From: Nitrospira sp.
Lineage (GTDB): Bacteria > Nitrospirota > Nitrospiria > Nitrospirales > Nitrospiraceae
Direction: 5' to 3'
DNA length: 64,000 bases
Assembly (NCBI GenBank): GCA_005116745.1
Contig: SWDS01000002.1
Span: 294,919 to 358,918, forward strand
A model generated the notes under the pieces. The model did no database searches. It worked only from the letters and a program-made list of their open reading frames with translations, and was not told the origin of the DNA. This document shows, piece after piece, positions 46,417 through 54,328 of the stretch; position 1 is the first letter of the stretch, and each line of letters starts with the position of its first letter. The position numbers and the translations under genes were made by a program.

Positions 46417-46794
46417 GTGAACCGCTTACGCATCATAACGATTGCCCTAGGGATCGGAACCGCCACAGGTGGACCCGCCCTGGACCTCTCCCCTGCCACA
46501 CAGATCCTGATGGAGAACGGATCGCCCTATTACATTCCTGCCACCGCCACCGTGGCGAGCGGCATGCCCATTCGCTGGAATAACCCGACACCAACCCACC
46601 ATACCGTCACCCACAGTGACTGCGTGAAGGAAGAAGGTCCCTGCCTGTTCGATTCTGGGACAGTGGCACCAGGAGGACACTTTACGGTGACGGGCTTGCC
46701 GGCCGGCCGGTACCCCTATCACTGCAGTATCCATCCCATCATGCGAGGCCAGCTGGTCGTGACTGACAATCCCTCAACACCGTCGCAGCTGTAA
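46417..46794 (+). CDS. Plastocyanin-like cupredoxin
   Basis: A 125-residue exported blue copper protein. After a short signal sequence comes a single cupredoxin domain with NNPTPTHHTVTHSDC (His61 or His62 as ligand) and YPYHCSIHPIMRGQLVV with Cys103, His106 and Met109, the complete type 1 copper site. Cys69 and Cys76 may form a disulfide (SDCVKEEGPC). The start is GTG, with GGAG ten bases upstream. Likely a soluble periplasmic electron carrier; in Nitrospira such carriers could serve between periplasmic dehydrogenases and oxidases, which is inference. Confidence 0.9.
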   Translation: MNRLRIITIALGIGTATGGPALDLSPATQILMENGSPYYIPATATVASGMPIRWNNPTPTHHTVTHSDCVKEEGPCLFDSGTVAPGGHFTVTGLPAGRYPYHCSIHPIMRGQLVVTDNPSTPSQL

Positions 46795-46814
46795 CACATC
46801 GATCATCTTGCAGG

Positions 46815-48359
46815 ATGGCTGATCGCTCCTGTAGGCTGCCGATGCTTAGCACGAAAAAACTGCTCGTTATGAAACCCGCTGCCGCTATCCATCCACCCTG
46901 GAGCTTGACTGGAGAGGCCCTAAGCCTCCTGGCCTGGCACATGCCCGACCTCGTCGCGTATCACTCTCACCTCGACGAATGGTGGTTTGCTCCGCTCGAT
47001 GACAACCTGCCGCTCATCCGACTGAACCGCACCGGCCTGGACCTGCTCAAGGCGATGAACGGCCATGCGACGGTCGGTATGCTCCTTGAACAATACGGCG
47101 CGACAATCTGTGGGCCGGACGGGCAACCAGGGTCCTGGCATCTTGAACGATGGGCCACGCCCAACTATTCCCTCTGCTATTTCGGAACGGACCCACCAGG
47201 AGGCCATCGACACAACGCCAAGTGGGATATCCTACTCCAACAGATCCGTGAAGGTTGGTCGGGCCAGGATGGGTTCGAGGGCGAAGAGCATTTGGAATCA
47301 TTCCATCATCACGAGCTTGCCCAAAGCAAAGAAGATGACAGCCACTTTGACCTGATCGAAACCACCGTCTCTCATCTCTTCCGTGAACCGAGCGAAGCCC
47401 TGAGCGGCTTGACCTACGGGCGGCTCCTCATGCGGCAACTGCGTCGACTCGGCTGGTTCAACCCCAAGCCGAAGGTTCTCCTGGAAATCGGTGGAGGACT
47501 GGGCTACCTTGCGCAAGAACTTGGCAAGGATCTGTTGCCCTTTGAAAAGCAAGGCATCACATACTTGTCACTCGACATCACGCAACCGTTCCTCACACTC
47601 CAAGTCACTCGAGCCAAAGTCGGCGGATGGCAGGTCTCCGGCACCAGGGCCAATGCCGAATCGCTTCCGTTTGCCGATCACTCCATCGATCTCGTGATCG
47701 ACAACGAGAACATGGCAGACATGACACCGGTGCAACTGAGCAGAAACGAGCTGACGTGTGGGGTCGGAGAGACAGCACAACATCAAGAAGCCCTGGATTG
47801 GATCAGGCGGCTTCGCCTTCCAATCGAACAGAACCCGCCTGAATCAGTGATCTTTAACCTAGGACCGATTCGCTTCGTCGCTGAATTGTGGCGAGTGCTC
47901 AAGCCGGGTGGCCGAGTCTTTCTCACCGAGTTCGGCATTGAAACTGGTTGGCCCGCGCCCGTGAAGCTGCCGGGACATACAGAATACGAGGTCCAATACA
48001 ACCACCTGCGGCAAGCAGTCCGTTGGCTCGGCTTTCAGGAGCGGTATCTGTCCCTTCCACAATTCCTAGGACTGAAACCGGACACAAAAGTCCTCTGCAC
48101 CGGCGCCACCTACACCATCCAGCGGTTCTGTCAGGCCACCAATAAATCCTTTGCCGTGCGCGCCTATACAGAAAAGGAATTACAGCAAGCTCTAGGTGAT
48201 ATGCTTCCCAAACTCCAGGGCCTCCACTATCACGACCTCGCCGATCCCGCGTGGTTCGGCCTCCAAGACTTCAAAGTGCTGTTGTTGGAAAAACCAGGAG
48301 GCGCACCAAAAGCCCAGTTCACTGAACAACATGGCTATCGGTGGTATTCGCAGAAGTAG
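46815..48359 (+). CDS. SAM-dependent methyltransferase with PqqD-like N-terminus
   Basis: About 514 residues. The N-terminal 110 residues contain PLIRLNRTGLDLLKAMNGH and VGMLLEQYGA, resembling the PqqD peptide-binding fold. A class I methyltransferase follows with KVLLEIGGGLGYLAQELG (SAM motif I, about residue 220), SLDITQPFLTLQ, ADHSIDLVIDNENMADM (motif IV region) and LKPGGRVFLTEFG. A long C-terminal part includes RWLGFQERYLSLPQFLGL. PqqD-like plus methyltransferase suggests a peptide or protein substrate. Alternative starts at 46842 (with AGG six bases upstream) and 46869 exist. A broken copy of its last about 35 codons lies at 49190-49304. Confidence 0.82.
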   Translation: MADRSCRLPMLSTKKLLVMKPAAAIHPPWSLTGEALSLLAWHMPDLVAYHSHLDEWWFAPLDDNLPLIRLNRTGLDLLKAMNGHATVGMLLEQYGATICGPDGQPGSWHLERWATPNYSLCYFGTDPPGGHRHNAKWDILLQQIREGWSGQDGFEGEEHLESFHHHELAQSKEDDSHFDLIETTVSHLFREPSEALSGLTYGRLLMRQLRRLGWFNPKPKVLLEIGGGLGYLAQELGKDLLPFEKQGITYLSLDITQPFLTLQVTRAKVGGWQVSGTRANAESLPFADHSIDLVIDNENMADMTPVQLSRNELTCGVGETAQHQEALDWIRRLRLPIEQNPPESVIFNLGPIRFVAELWRVLKPGGRVFLTEFGIETGWPAPVKLPGHTEYEVQYNHLRQAVRWLGFQERYLSLPQFLGLKPDTKVLCTGATYTIQRFCQATNKSFAVRAYTEKELQQALGDMLPKLQGLHYHDLADPAWFGLQDFKVLLLEKPGGAPKAQFTEQHGYRWYSQK

Positions 48360-48364
48360 AGGGC

Positions 48365-48487
48365 TTGAGGGTAGCCTGGTTAGTTCCCCGTGCTCGCCGA
48401 CCGCGCACACAAGAATTACCAAATTCTCAGATCAAGGGCGATGCTCGGTCAATGCGCGCAGTAGGGAACCAACCAAGCTGCCCTCAA
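48365..48487. repeat. 123-base near-palindromic element (MITE-like)
   Basis: Terminal inverted arms of 24 bases (48365-48388 and 48464-48487) match at 21 positions. Inside, TGCTCGCCGACCGCGCA pairs imperfectly with the right-hand side, and AGAATT-ACCA-AATTCT (48412-48427) forms the tip, so the element can fold end to end. No target duplication is obvious. It could be a miniature transposable element or a large terminator of the methyltransferase gene. Confidence 0.55.
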
Positions 48488-48533
48488 CAGAGTGGGTGAT
48501 AGAAGGAAACGTCCTCGGTTCAGGCAGCTCTCA

Positions 48534-48818
48534 TTACGCTGCAAACTCGACTCGAACAGTACGGCCCAAACGGGCTTCCAGCGTGATGAGCATTTCTAGG
48601 CTGAACTTGTCCCATTTGCCCCGCACGAGGTCAGAGACGCGCGATTGTGCAATGCCAAGGCGCTTGGCCGCTTGGGATTGGGTCAGCTTGTGCTTTTCGA
48701 TATACAAGCGAAGATCGCTCATCAAGTTGGAACGCATGTGAAGCACAGCCGCTTCAGCCGGATCGAACCCAAGGTCGGCAAACACATTGCCGCTCGATTT
48801 CGTCGTGTTCTTTTTCAT
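48534..48818 (-). CDS. HTH antitoxin, HigA/XRE type
   Basis: A 94-residue XRE-family regulator. The C-terminal half contains the helix-turn-helix YIEKHKLTQSQAAKRLGIAQ and SRVSDLVRGKWDKFSLEML; the N-terminal half would contact the toxin. Its ATG overlaps the stop of the upstream toxin gene by four bases. The order toxin then antitoxin is that of higBA modules. It should repress the promoter upstream of the toxin and neutralise the toxin protein. Confidence 0.88.
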   Translation of the reverse strand: MKKNTTKSSGNVFADLGFDPAEAAVLHMRSNLMSDLRLYIEKHKLTQSQAAKRLGIAQSRVSDLVRGKWDKFSLEMLITLEARLGRTVRVEFAA

Positions 48819-49135
48819 GATCGACCTCCAATCTGACGATACCGTTTCCGCGCCAACTCAATGTCTTCTCTTCTGGTCTTCCGTGTCTTCTTCTGGAACA
48901 CATGCAGCACGTAAATAGCCTTGCCAAATTGGGCTACATAGAGCACCCGCCATTCTCCCAAGACATGGATGCGAATCTCCCGCACCCCAGCACCCACCTC
49001 ACTCATGGACCTCCAGTCAGAAGGGTCTAGCCCTCGCTGAATGAAGCCCAACTCAAACCCAGCCGCCCGCCTGGCTTCCGCAGGAAAACTCCTGAGATCA
49101 TCACGACTCGACCCAACGAACTCCAAGGATTTCAT
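48815..49135 (-). CDS. RelE/HigB-type toxin (Gp49 family)
   Basis: A 106-residue toxin of the phage-derived Gp49-like branch of the RelE superfamily. Typical segments: VGSSRDDLRSFPAEARRAAGFELG, MSEVGAGVREIRIHVLGEWRVLYVAQFGKAIYVLHVFQKKTRKT shortened to GVREIRIHVLGEWRVLYVA and VLHVFQKKTRKT, with catalytic basic and aromatic residues in the usual places. Such toxins cut mRNA on the ribosome. I choose ATG 49135 because the ATG at 49144 is part of the -10 box. The promoter so close makes the message nearly leaderless. Confidence 0.87.
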   Translation of the reverse strand: MKSLEFVGSSRDDLRSFPAEARRAAGFELGFIQRGLDPSDWRSMSEVGAGVREIRIHVLGEWRVLYVAQFGKAIYVLHVFQKKTRKTRREDIELARKRYRQIGGRS

Positions 49136-49142
49136 CGAGAGC

Positions 49143-49172
49143 ATTATATAAGTTTAATGATAACAGGATCAA
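49143..49172 (-). promoter_or_regulatory. Promoter of the toxin-antitoxin pair
   Basis: On the minus strand a perfect -10 TATAAT (49143-49148) lies 18 bases after a -35 TTGATC (49167-49172; 4 of 6 consensus). Transcription should start near 49136, immediately at the toxin ATG (49135), so little or no leader is made. Confidence 0.7.
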
Positions 49173-49189
49173 CAGATATGGAGGGTCGC

Positions 49190-49304
49190 ATTCTGGCTTG
49201 TCCGGCCACCTCGACTTCAAGAGACTGTTATTCAAAAGCCCGACGGCGCGCCGAACATCCAGTTGATCAAGACCAAGGTTTACCAGTCGGATTCACAGAA
49301 GTAG
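49190..49304 (+). pseudogene. Decayed copy of the methyltransferase 3' end
   Basis: Read on the plus strand, GACTTCAAGAGACTGTT gives DFKRLLF, matching DFKVLLL near the end of the methyltransferase at 46815-48359. After a one-base frameshift the frame continues KPDGAPNIQL...SQK and stops, against KPGGAPKAQF...SQK and stop in the intact gene. Only about the last 35 codons remain. It lies behind the toxin-antitoxin promoter, on the opposite strand, about 830 bases beyond the intact gene end. Confidence 0.7.
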
Positions 49305-49486
49305 GACGTGAAACCTAATAGGTGGCAGCCAGCATACAGGCTTCCCCTTACTACCTCATCGCCACTTCAAAATGAAACGAGCTACCCCGCCAAGTACAAA
49401 TTCCAGGAACGCCCCCTGTTATGATCGAGTTAAATTGTTCAGGTGAGAAGTGTCGACTGCCATGTTATTTCTACTTTCCAGGGCAC

Positions 49487-50233
49487 TCATGCAATATCTG
49501 CAAGACTTCCAAGATCATGAGCAAGATGATCGAGATCCGGAAATAAATATGAGTCTCGTATGCCCACAATCTTCAGGGCATCGAGAAGGTTGTTTTTCAT
49601 TCCTCCTAAAACTTCGAATTCAAGAAGAAATTGATTTCGTTGTGGATGTTCATTGAGTGCGATTGTGGTCCCATGAATGGTAAAGGCTGCGGATTGAACC
49701 AAATGTCGCACATCGAAGTGATCCCCTATAACGGATAGTATTCTCGCATCCGGATTGTGGGCCTTGACAAATGCTTCTTGGCAGAGAAAGTGAGCTTCCT
49801 CCATCTGAGGCAATGCAATTCCGTTGACGTCGTGGAGAAGATTAAGCTTGTACGGTTGCAGGCACCAAATCCTCCCGTTCTTTTCCTGACATGCAGTTTC
49901 TTTCACTGCGAAATACAATGCGATTAAGGGCGATTCACTCCAATCGAGCAACCGCGTCGGAAGTCCATAGTGTTGCATGAGGAAAAGCCAGCTTGGCCAC
50001 TCGTCAGATCCTGTAGGACATTTTTCGTATCTGACCTTCGCACGATTCATAAAATGAAATGCCAAGGAGGCTTCATTGTGCTCCTTGCGATAGACTTTTG
50101 GCTTCAGTTTCCAAGCGTCGTCAATAATACCCTCTCCACGCCACCAGCAATGTCCTTCTCCAAAGTGCTTATTGGCCAGTGCGGCGGCTTTGATCAGATC
50201 GCCAAGATCTGCTATTTGAATTTTGTCAGTCAT
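49487..50233 (-). CDS. FRG domain protein
   Basis: About 248 residues from ATG 50233 (MTDKIQIADL), which has AAGGAG four bases upstream; a longer in-frame start at 50317 runs into the next gene. The FRG domain is named after its Phe/Trp-Arg-Gly motif, here HCWWRGEG, and continues with LKPKVYRKE, MQHYGLPTRLLDWSESPLIALYFAV and a C-terminal IHGTTIALNEHP. Catalytic activity of FRG domains is unknown; they occur in accessory genome regions and defence islands. The gene adjoins the toxin-antitoxin pair and the palindromic element, supporting an accessory origin. Confidence 0.85.
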   Translation of the reverse strand: MTDKIQIADLGDLIKAAALANKHFGEGHCWWRGEGIIDDAWKLKPKVYRKEHNEASLAFHFMNRAKVRYEKCPTGSDEWPSWLFLMQHYGLPTRLLDWSESPLIALYFAVKETACQEKNGRIWCLQPYKLNLLHDVNGIALPQMEEAHFLCQEAFVKAHNPDARILSVIGDHFDVRHLVQSAAFTIHGTTIALNEHPQRNQFLLEFEVLGGMKNNLLDALKIVGIRDSYLFPDLDHLAHDLGSLADIA

Positions 50234-50267
50234 AAACTCCTTACTCCCGGGCAAGGACATATTTGGG

Positions 50268-51242
50268 CTACTGCCTTCTATCACAAGCGCTTTGCTGCTT
50301 CCGCACCGCCAAATCAATCAGCACCCCTTCTCGCAATCCTAGATCACTCACCAGACATTCCCGTAGACCCAGCGCGTCCATGATTGTTCGGACGATGATC
50401 GTCCCGGCGGCGATGACTTCTTCGCGGTTTTTCTCAAGACCAGGTAGACCGACCCGTTCAGTTTTCGTTCTGCTGAGCAGTCTCTGCTCCAATTCACGGA
50501 TGGTTTCCAGCTTCAACCGATAGTTATGGATGCGAGCCGGCTCATAAGTAGAAAGCTTCTGGGCCATAGCGGCGAGGCTGGTAATCGTACCGGCTGTACC
50601 AACGAACGTCGCCTGCCGATAGTCAGCCATACCAGCAACGGCGGCTTTGGTTTCTCGAATCACCCACTCACGCGCCTGTCGCACTTCCTCATCAGTCGGA
50701 GGATCATGGTGCAGCACCCGCTCGCAGAGGCGGACAACGCCAATATTGATTGAGCGGACAATCGGCTTATCTCCTGGCCGATCAAGGATGAATTCCGTAC
50801 TGCCGCCGCCAATGTCCAGAGCCAGAATGTCGGTCACCCCTGTAGGAAGTCCTGACCGAATGCCGAGCAGCGTCCGACGCGCTTCTTCCTCGCCCGAAAT
50901 CACTTCGACATCGAATCCAGCTTCTCGCTTGACCCGTTCAAAAAACTCATCTCGGTTCACGGCGTCTCGAACAGCGCTCGTTGCCACCACCGAGGACTGC
51001 TCGACCTGATAGCCATCGATAACATTCCGCCACTCTTGGAGACAGGCAATAACCCGATCCATTGCGACTGGACTCAGTCGTTTAGTCTGATCGACGCCTT
51101 CACCCAACCGGAGAATGCGCCGTTCTGATCGAAGTTCTGTGAGGGGATGCCCAGGGGCTAGATCCGCAATCAACAAGCGACAGGTGAGGGTGCCAATATC
51201 GATGCCGGCGAATCGTCGCCGGTGCTGACGCGGCTCGATCAT
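50268..51242 (-). CDS. Exopolyphosphatase / pppGpp phosphohydrolase
   Basis: A 324-residue member of the Ppx/GppA family in the ASKHA ATPase fold. It has phosphate loop 1 GIDIGTLTCRLLIAD, VVATSAVRDAVNRDEF, the catalytic-glutamate region VISGEEEARRTLLGI, phosphate loop 2 LALDIGGGSTEFIL, and VGTAGTITSLAAM. It removes terminal phosphates from polyphosphate or pppGpp. Only the short form (about 320 residues, without the C-terminal helical domain) is present, as in many bacteria. It overlaps the coiled-coil gene stop by four bases. Confidence 0.92.
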   Translation of the reverse strand: MIEPRQHRRRFAGIDIGTLTCRLLIADLAPGHPLTELRSERRILRLGEGVDQTKRLSPVAMDRVIACLQEWRNVIDGYQVEQSSVVATSAVRDAVNRDEFFERVKREAGFDVEVISGEEEARRTLLGIRSGLPTGVTDILALDIGGGSTEFILDRPGDKPIVRSINIGVVRLCERVLHHDPPTDEEVRQAREWVIRETKAAVAGMADYRQATFVGTAGTITSLAAMAQKLSTYEPARIHNYRLKLETIRELEQRLLSRTKTERVGLPGLEKNREEVIAAGTIIVRTIMDALGLRECLVSDLGLREGVLIDLAVRKQQSACDRRQ

Positions 51243-51562
51243 TGCTCGTTCCGAATGTCTTCCATGTCGGCTTCCAATTTCTTCTGCGACGCTTTGAGCC
51301 CCTCAACCTCCTTGACGAGACGCACAATTTCGGCGTCGTACACCACCCGCTCTGCCGTTTCGCCCCGCTCCTTCATATCGATGGCCCGCTCGCCAATGTC
51401 TTTGTACAGATCGGACAACTGTTGTTCGAGCTTGCGGAGCTCCAGCCTCATGCGGAGCAGTTCCGTCTCTTCCAGAGCACGTCCTGCCGCATGGACGGTC
51501 CCCAGGCGCAGGGTAGCAATCCCGGCTCGCAAGTCATCTTTCATCCGCTGCAACAAACCCAT
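51239..51562 (-). CDS. Coiled-coil protein of unknown function
   Basis: About 107 residues from ATG 51562 (MGLLQRMKDDL), with AGGAG four bases before it. The product is nearly all alpha-helical with heptad patterns: ALEETELLRMRLELRKLEQQL, LYKDIGERAIDMKERG and VRLVKEVEGLKASQKKLEA. No catalytic motif or membrane segment. It lies between recG and the ppx/gppA gene, overlapping the latter by four bases, so it is co-translated with it. Partner and role unknown. Confidence 0.75.
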   Translation of the reverse strand: MGLLQRMKDDLRAGIATLRLGTVHAAGRALEETELLRMRLELRKLEQQLSDLYKDIGERAIDMKERGETAERVVYDAEIVRLVKEVEGLKASQKKLEADMEDIRNEQ

Positions 51563-51652
51563 ACGACTCCTGGCCGACAGGGTACCATGTGTCACGCTAA
51601 TAGCGACAATTCTATCGTGTCAGCCTGCACTTCTGTCAGCGTATCAGTTCAG

Positions 51653-54193
51653 TCAACTGATTGAACCCAACTCCAACTTTTTCTCCCATTTCCGCAACAT
51701 CGCCGCTCGCAATTCCTGATGGGCCGGCTCTTTCAATCCTGGATCAGATTTCAGCAGTGAAAAGGCCTCCTGCCTGGCCTGCTGCAATAGATCAGCGTCG
51801 CTCACCAGATTCGCCACACGAAACTCCGGCATCCCCCATTGGCGCAACCCAAAGAACTCTCCAGGGCCTCTGATCCGCAAATCATCTTCGGCAATCACAA
51901 ATCCATCGTGTGACCGGACCAGCGCCTCCAGCCGTTCTCTTGCCGTAGACACCGACCCCTCACTTCCCATCGCACGTCCGCCCGACTGCGCCCTTCCTCG
52001 TCCCAGATGCTGGGCCATCAAGAGGCAATAGGCTTGCTGGTTGCCCCGCCCGACCCGTCCGCGCAATTGATGTAATTGTGCAAGGCCAAACCGCTCGGCA
52101 TGTTCGATCAAGATGACGGTCGCATTCGCCACATCGACTCCGACTTCAATCACTGTCGTCGCGACCAACACCTGAATTCTTCCGGCCTTAAAGCCGGCCA
52201 TCACCGCTTCTTTTTCAGCCGCTTTCATGCGCCCATGCAGTAGGCCGACACGGAATTCCGACAATTCCCCGTTCTGCAACTGCTCGGCTCCCTGAATCGC
52301 TGCTTGAAGATCGATCTTTTCCGATTCGTCCACCAGCGGATAGACCACATACGCTTGCCGTTCGGCGCGCAACTCATCGCGCACAATCTGATAGGCACGC
52401 CGTCGCTGCGCGTCCTGAAAAAGAAATGTTCGCACCGGCTTTCGTCCAGGCGGCAGGACATCAATCACCGAGACATCAAGGTCACCATAGACCGTCATAG
52501 CCAATGTCCGGGGAATGGGCGTGGCCGTCAAGACAAGCACATCCGGCTTGTAGCCCTTGTCGATCAGAGTCTTTCGCTGCAGCACACCGAACTTATGCTG
52601 CTCATCGACCACCGCCAATCCCAAATTCTTGAATTGTACTCCCTGCTGAAGGAGGGCATGCGTTCCGATCGCCACATGAATCTCACCCGATGCCAGTTGC
52701 TCAGCCTGTATCTTCTTCACCGAGGATTTCTCTCCCCCACGCACGAGAGTCGTCTGAAGCCCGAGGGCCTGCAGCATTCCTGACAGGTTCCGATAGTGTT
52801 GCTCTGCTAGAATCTCGGTCGGTGCCATCAATGCAGCCTGATAGCCTGAACCACCAGCCAGCACCAGCGCATGCAAGGCGACCGCCGTTTTTCCGGATCC
52901 CACATCGCCTTGCACCAAACGATTCATGGGACGCGGCGAAATCATGTCCTGAAATATTTCGCGAATGACCCGATCCTGTGCGGCTGTGAGGCAAAATGGC
53001 AAGAGTCGACCAAGCTTTTCTAAGAGAGGTGTCTTCGCGTTGAACCGCAAGTCCTTCGGCTCTTCGTGCACCGCTCGATGCCTGCTCGCCAAAGCCAATT
53101 GGAGCAAGAGGAGTTCTTCGAACGCCAAACGCCGGTGCGCCGGCGTCTTCCCTCGTTCCAGAAGCTGAAGATCCGTGCCGGTCTTGGGGAAATGGACATC
53201 TTGCAGCGCGTCATGGATCGAGATCAGCCGCTGCCGCGCTCGAAGAGACATGGGCAGAGGGTCTACAACCTCACGCCCATGGTCTTCCAACAGATTCCTC
53301 ACCAACACCCGCATCTGACGAGAGGTCCATCCCTTGGTCTCATGATAGATCGGGACGATTCGTCCGACATGCAGCATCGACTCCGTGTCTTCTCCAATAA
53401 CTTCGTATTGCGCCACATCCATGCGCGGGACCATCCCTCCCTGTCGATCAGCTATCACTCGACCGCTCATCATCACGCGAGTCCCAGCCGTCAGCATCTC
53501 CTCCAAATACGGTTGATTGAAGAAGACCACCTGCATTCGCCCAGACTGATCTTCAACGCCGACTTCCACGAGACTCAACCGTCGATTCCTTGTTCGTTTT
53601 GCCTCGCATGATCCGATCACCCCACAAATCGAGACACTCATCCCCGGAACGAGATTTCCGATCGGTGTCATGACCGATCGGTCCTCATAGCGCCACGGGA
53701 TGGTCCAGAGCGCATCTTCCACCGTCGCGATCTGCAATCGTTGCAAAACATTGGTGCGCTTCGGCCCGACGCCTCTGACGAACCGGACAGAAAGATTCCA
53801 GAGATCGGATCTGCCGGCGCCTGCCACTTTGGAATGACTGGACGCCTGCATTGGCAAATCTTTTTGGGGAATGAGATTCTCTTGATCAAGAGCTCGAAGC
53901 GCCTTAATAAGCAACGTTGCCGCCTGCAATCGTCGACGTTGCTCATCCAAAGGAAGCGCTGGCTGAAAATCTACGAAGAGGTCTCGCAATGAAATCAGAC
54001 GGGCTTCAATGGCCTTGGAGTACACGTCTTGACGGAGAGCCGACAAAACTTGTGACGAGATAAATGAACTGAGATTTGTGACAACGCCTAGGTGAGCACC
54101 AGCATCTCGGCTCGCAAACTCAATCGGGCGCGCGATGCGGTCCAACCACCCCTGAAGCGGCGTGTGCGGACTCGATTCAGTGGGAGCCGACAT
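51653..54193 (-). CDS. recG: ATP-dependent DNA helicase RecG
   Basis: RecG regresses stalled replication forks and branch-migrates Holliday junctions. About 846 residues from ATG 54193. It has an N-terminal segment of about 110 residues not typical of short RecG, the wedge OB-fold (VRFVGVGPKR region RFVRGVGPKRTNVLQRLQI), helicase motif I GDVGSGKTAVALHA, the DEQH box VVDEQHKFGVLQRK, LTATPIPRTLAM (motif III), VATTVIEVGVDVANATVI, QLHQLRGRVGRG (motif VI), and the C-terminal GPGEFFGLRQWGMPEFRVAN. Longer readings upstream of 54193 overlap the promoter of the divergent gene and are unlikely. Confidence 0.96.
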   Translation of the reverse strand: MSAPTESSPHTPLQGWLDRIARPIEFASRDAGAHLGVVTNLSSFISSQVLSALRQDVYSKAIEARLISLRDLFVDFQPALPLDEQRRRLQAATLLIKALRALDQENLIPQKDLPMQASSHSKVAGAGRSDLWNLSVRFVRGVGPKRTNVLQRLQIATVEDALWTIPWRYEDRSVMTPIGNLVPGMSVSICGVIGSCEAKRTRNRRLSLVEVGVEDQSGRMQVVFFNQPYLEEMLTAGTRVMMSGRVIADRQGGMVPRMDVAQYEVIGEDTESMLHVGRIVPIYHETKGWTSRQMRVLVRNLLEDHGREVVDPLPMSLRARQRLISIHDALQDVHFPKTGTDLQLLERGKTPAHRRLAFEELLLLQLALASRHRAVHEEPKDLRFNAKTPLLEKLGRLLPFCLTAAQDRVIREIFQDMISPRPMNRLVQGDVGSGKTAVALHALVLAGGSGYQAALMAPTEILAEQHYRNLSGMLQALGLQTTLVRGGEKSSVKKIQAEQLASGEIHVAIGTHALLQQGVQFKNLGLAVVDEQHKFGVLQRKTLIDKGYKPDVLVLTATPIPRTLAMTVYGDLDVSVIDVLPPGRKPVRTFLFQDAQRRRAYQIVRDELRAERQAYVVYPLVDESEKIDLQAAIQGAEQLQNGELSEFRVGLLHGRMKAAEKEAVMAGFKAGRIQVLVATTVIEVGVDVANATVILIEHAERFGLAQLHQLRGRVGRGNQQAYCLLMAQHLGRGRAQSGGRAMGSEGSVSTARERLEALVRSHDGFVIAEDDLRIRGPGEFFGLRQWGMPEFRVANLVSDADLLQQARQEAFSLLKSDPGLKEPAHQELRAAMLRKWEKKLELGSIS

Positions 54194-54284
54194 ACGGGAG
54201 AGGATCGTAACACAGCAACCCTCAGCGCTCAATGAACCAGCTACACGACGTATCAGAATCCATCGACTGTTTTCACTCGATTGC

Positions 54285-54313
54285 TTGGTCGCTTTTCCGT
54301 AGGGTGCTACACT
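54285..54313 (+). promoter_or_regulatory. Possible promoter of the TPR peptidase gene
   Basis: TTGGTC (54285-54290) and TACACT (54308-54313) are spaced 17 bases apart, with the gene's ATG only 16 bases after the -10. Boxes are 3 of 6 and 4 of 6 consensus bases, so this is weak support. Confidence 0.35.
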
Positions 54314-54328
54314 CGATTTTAATAATTC

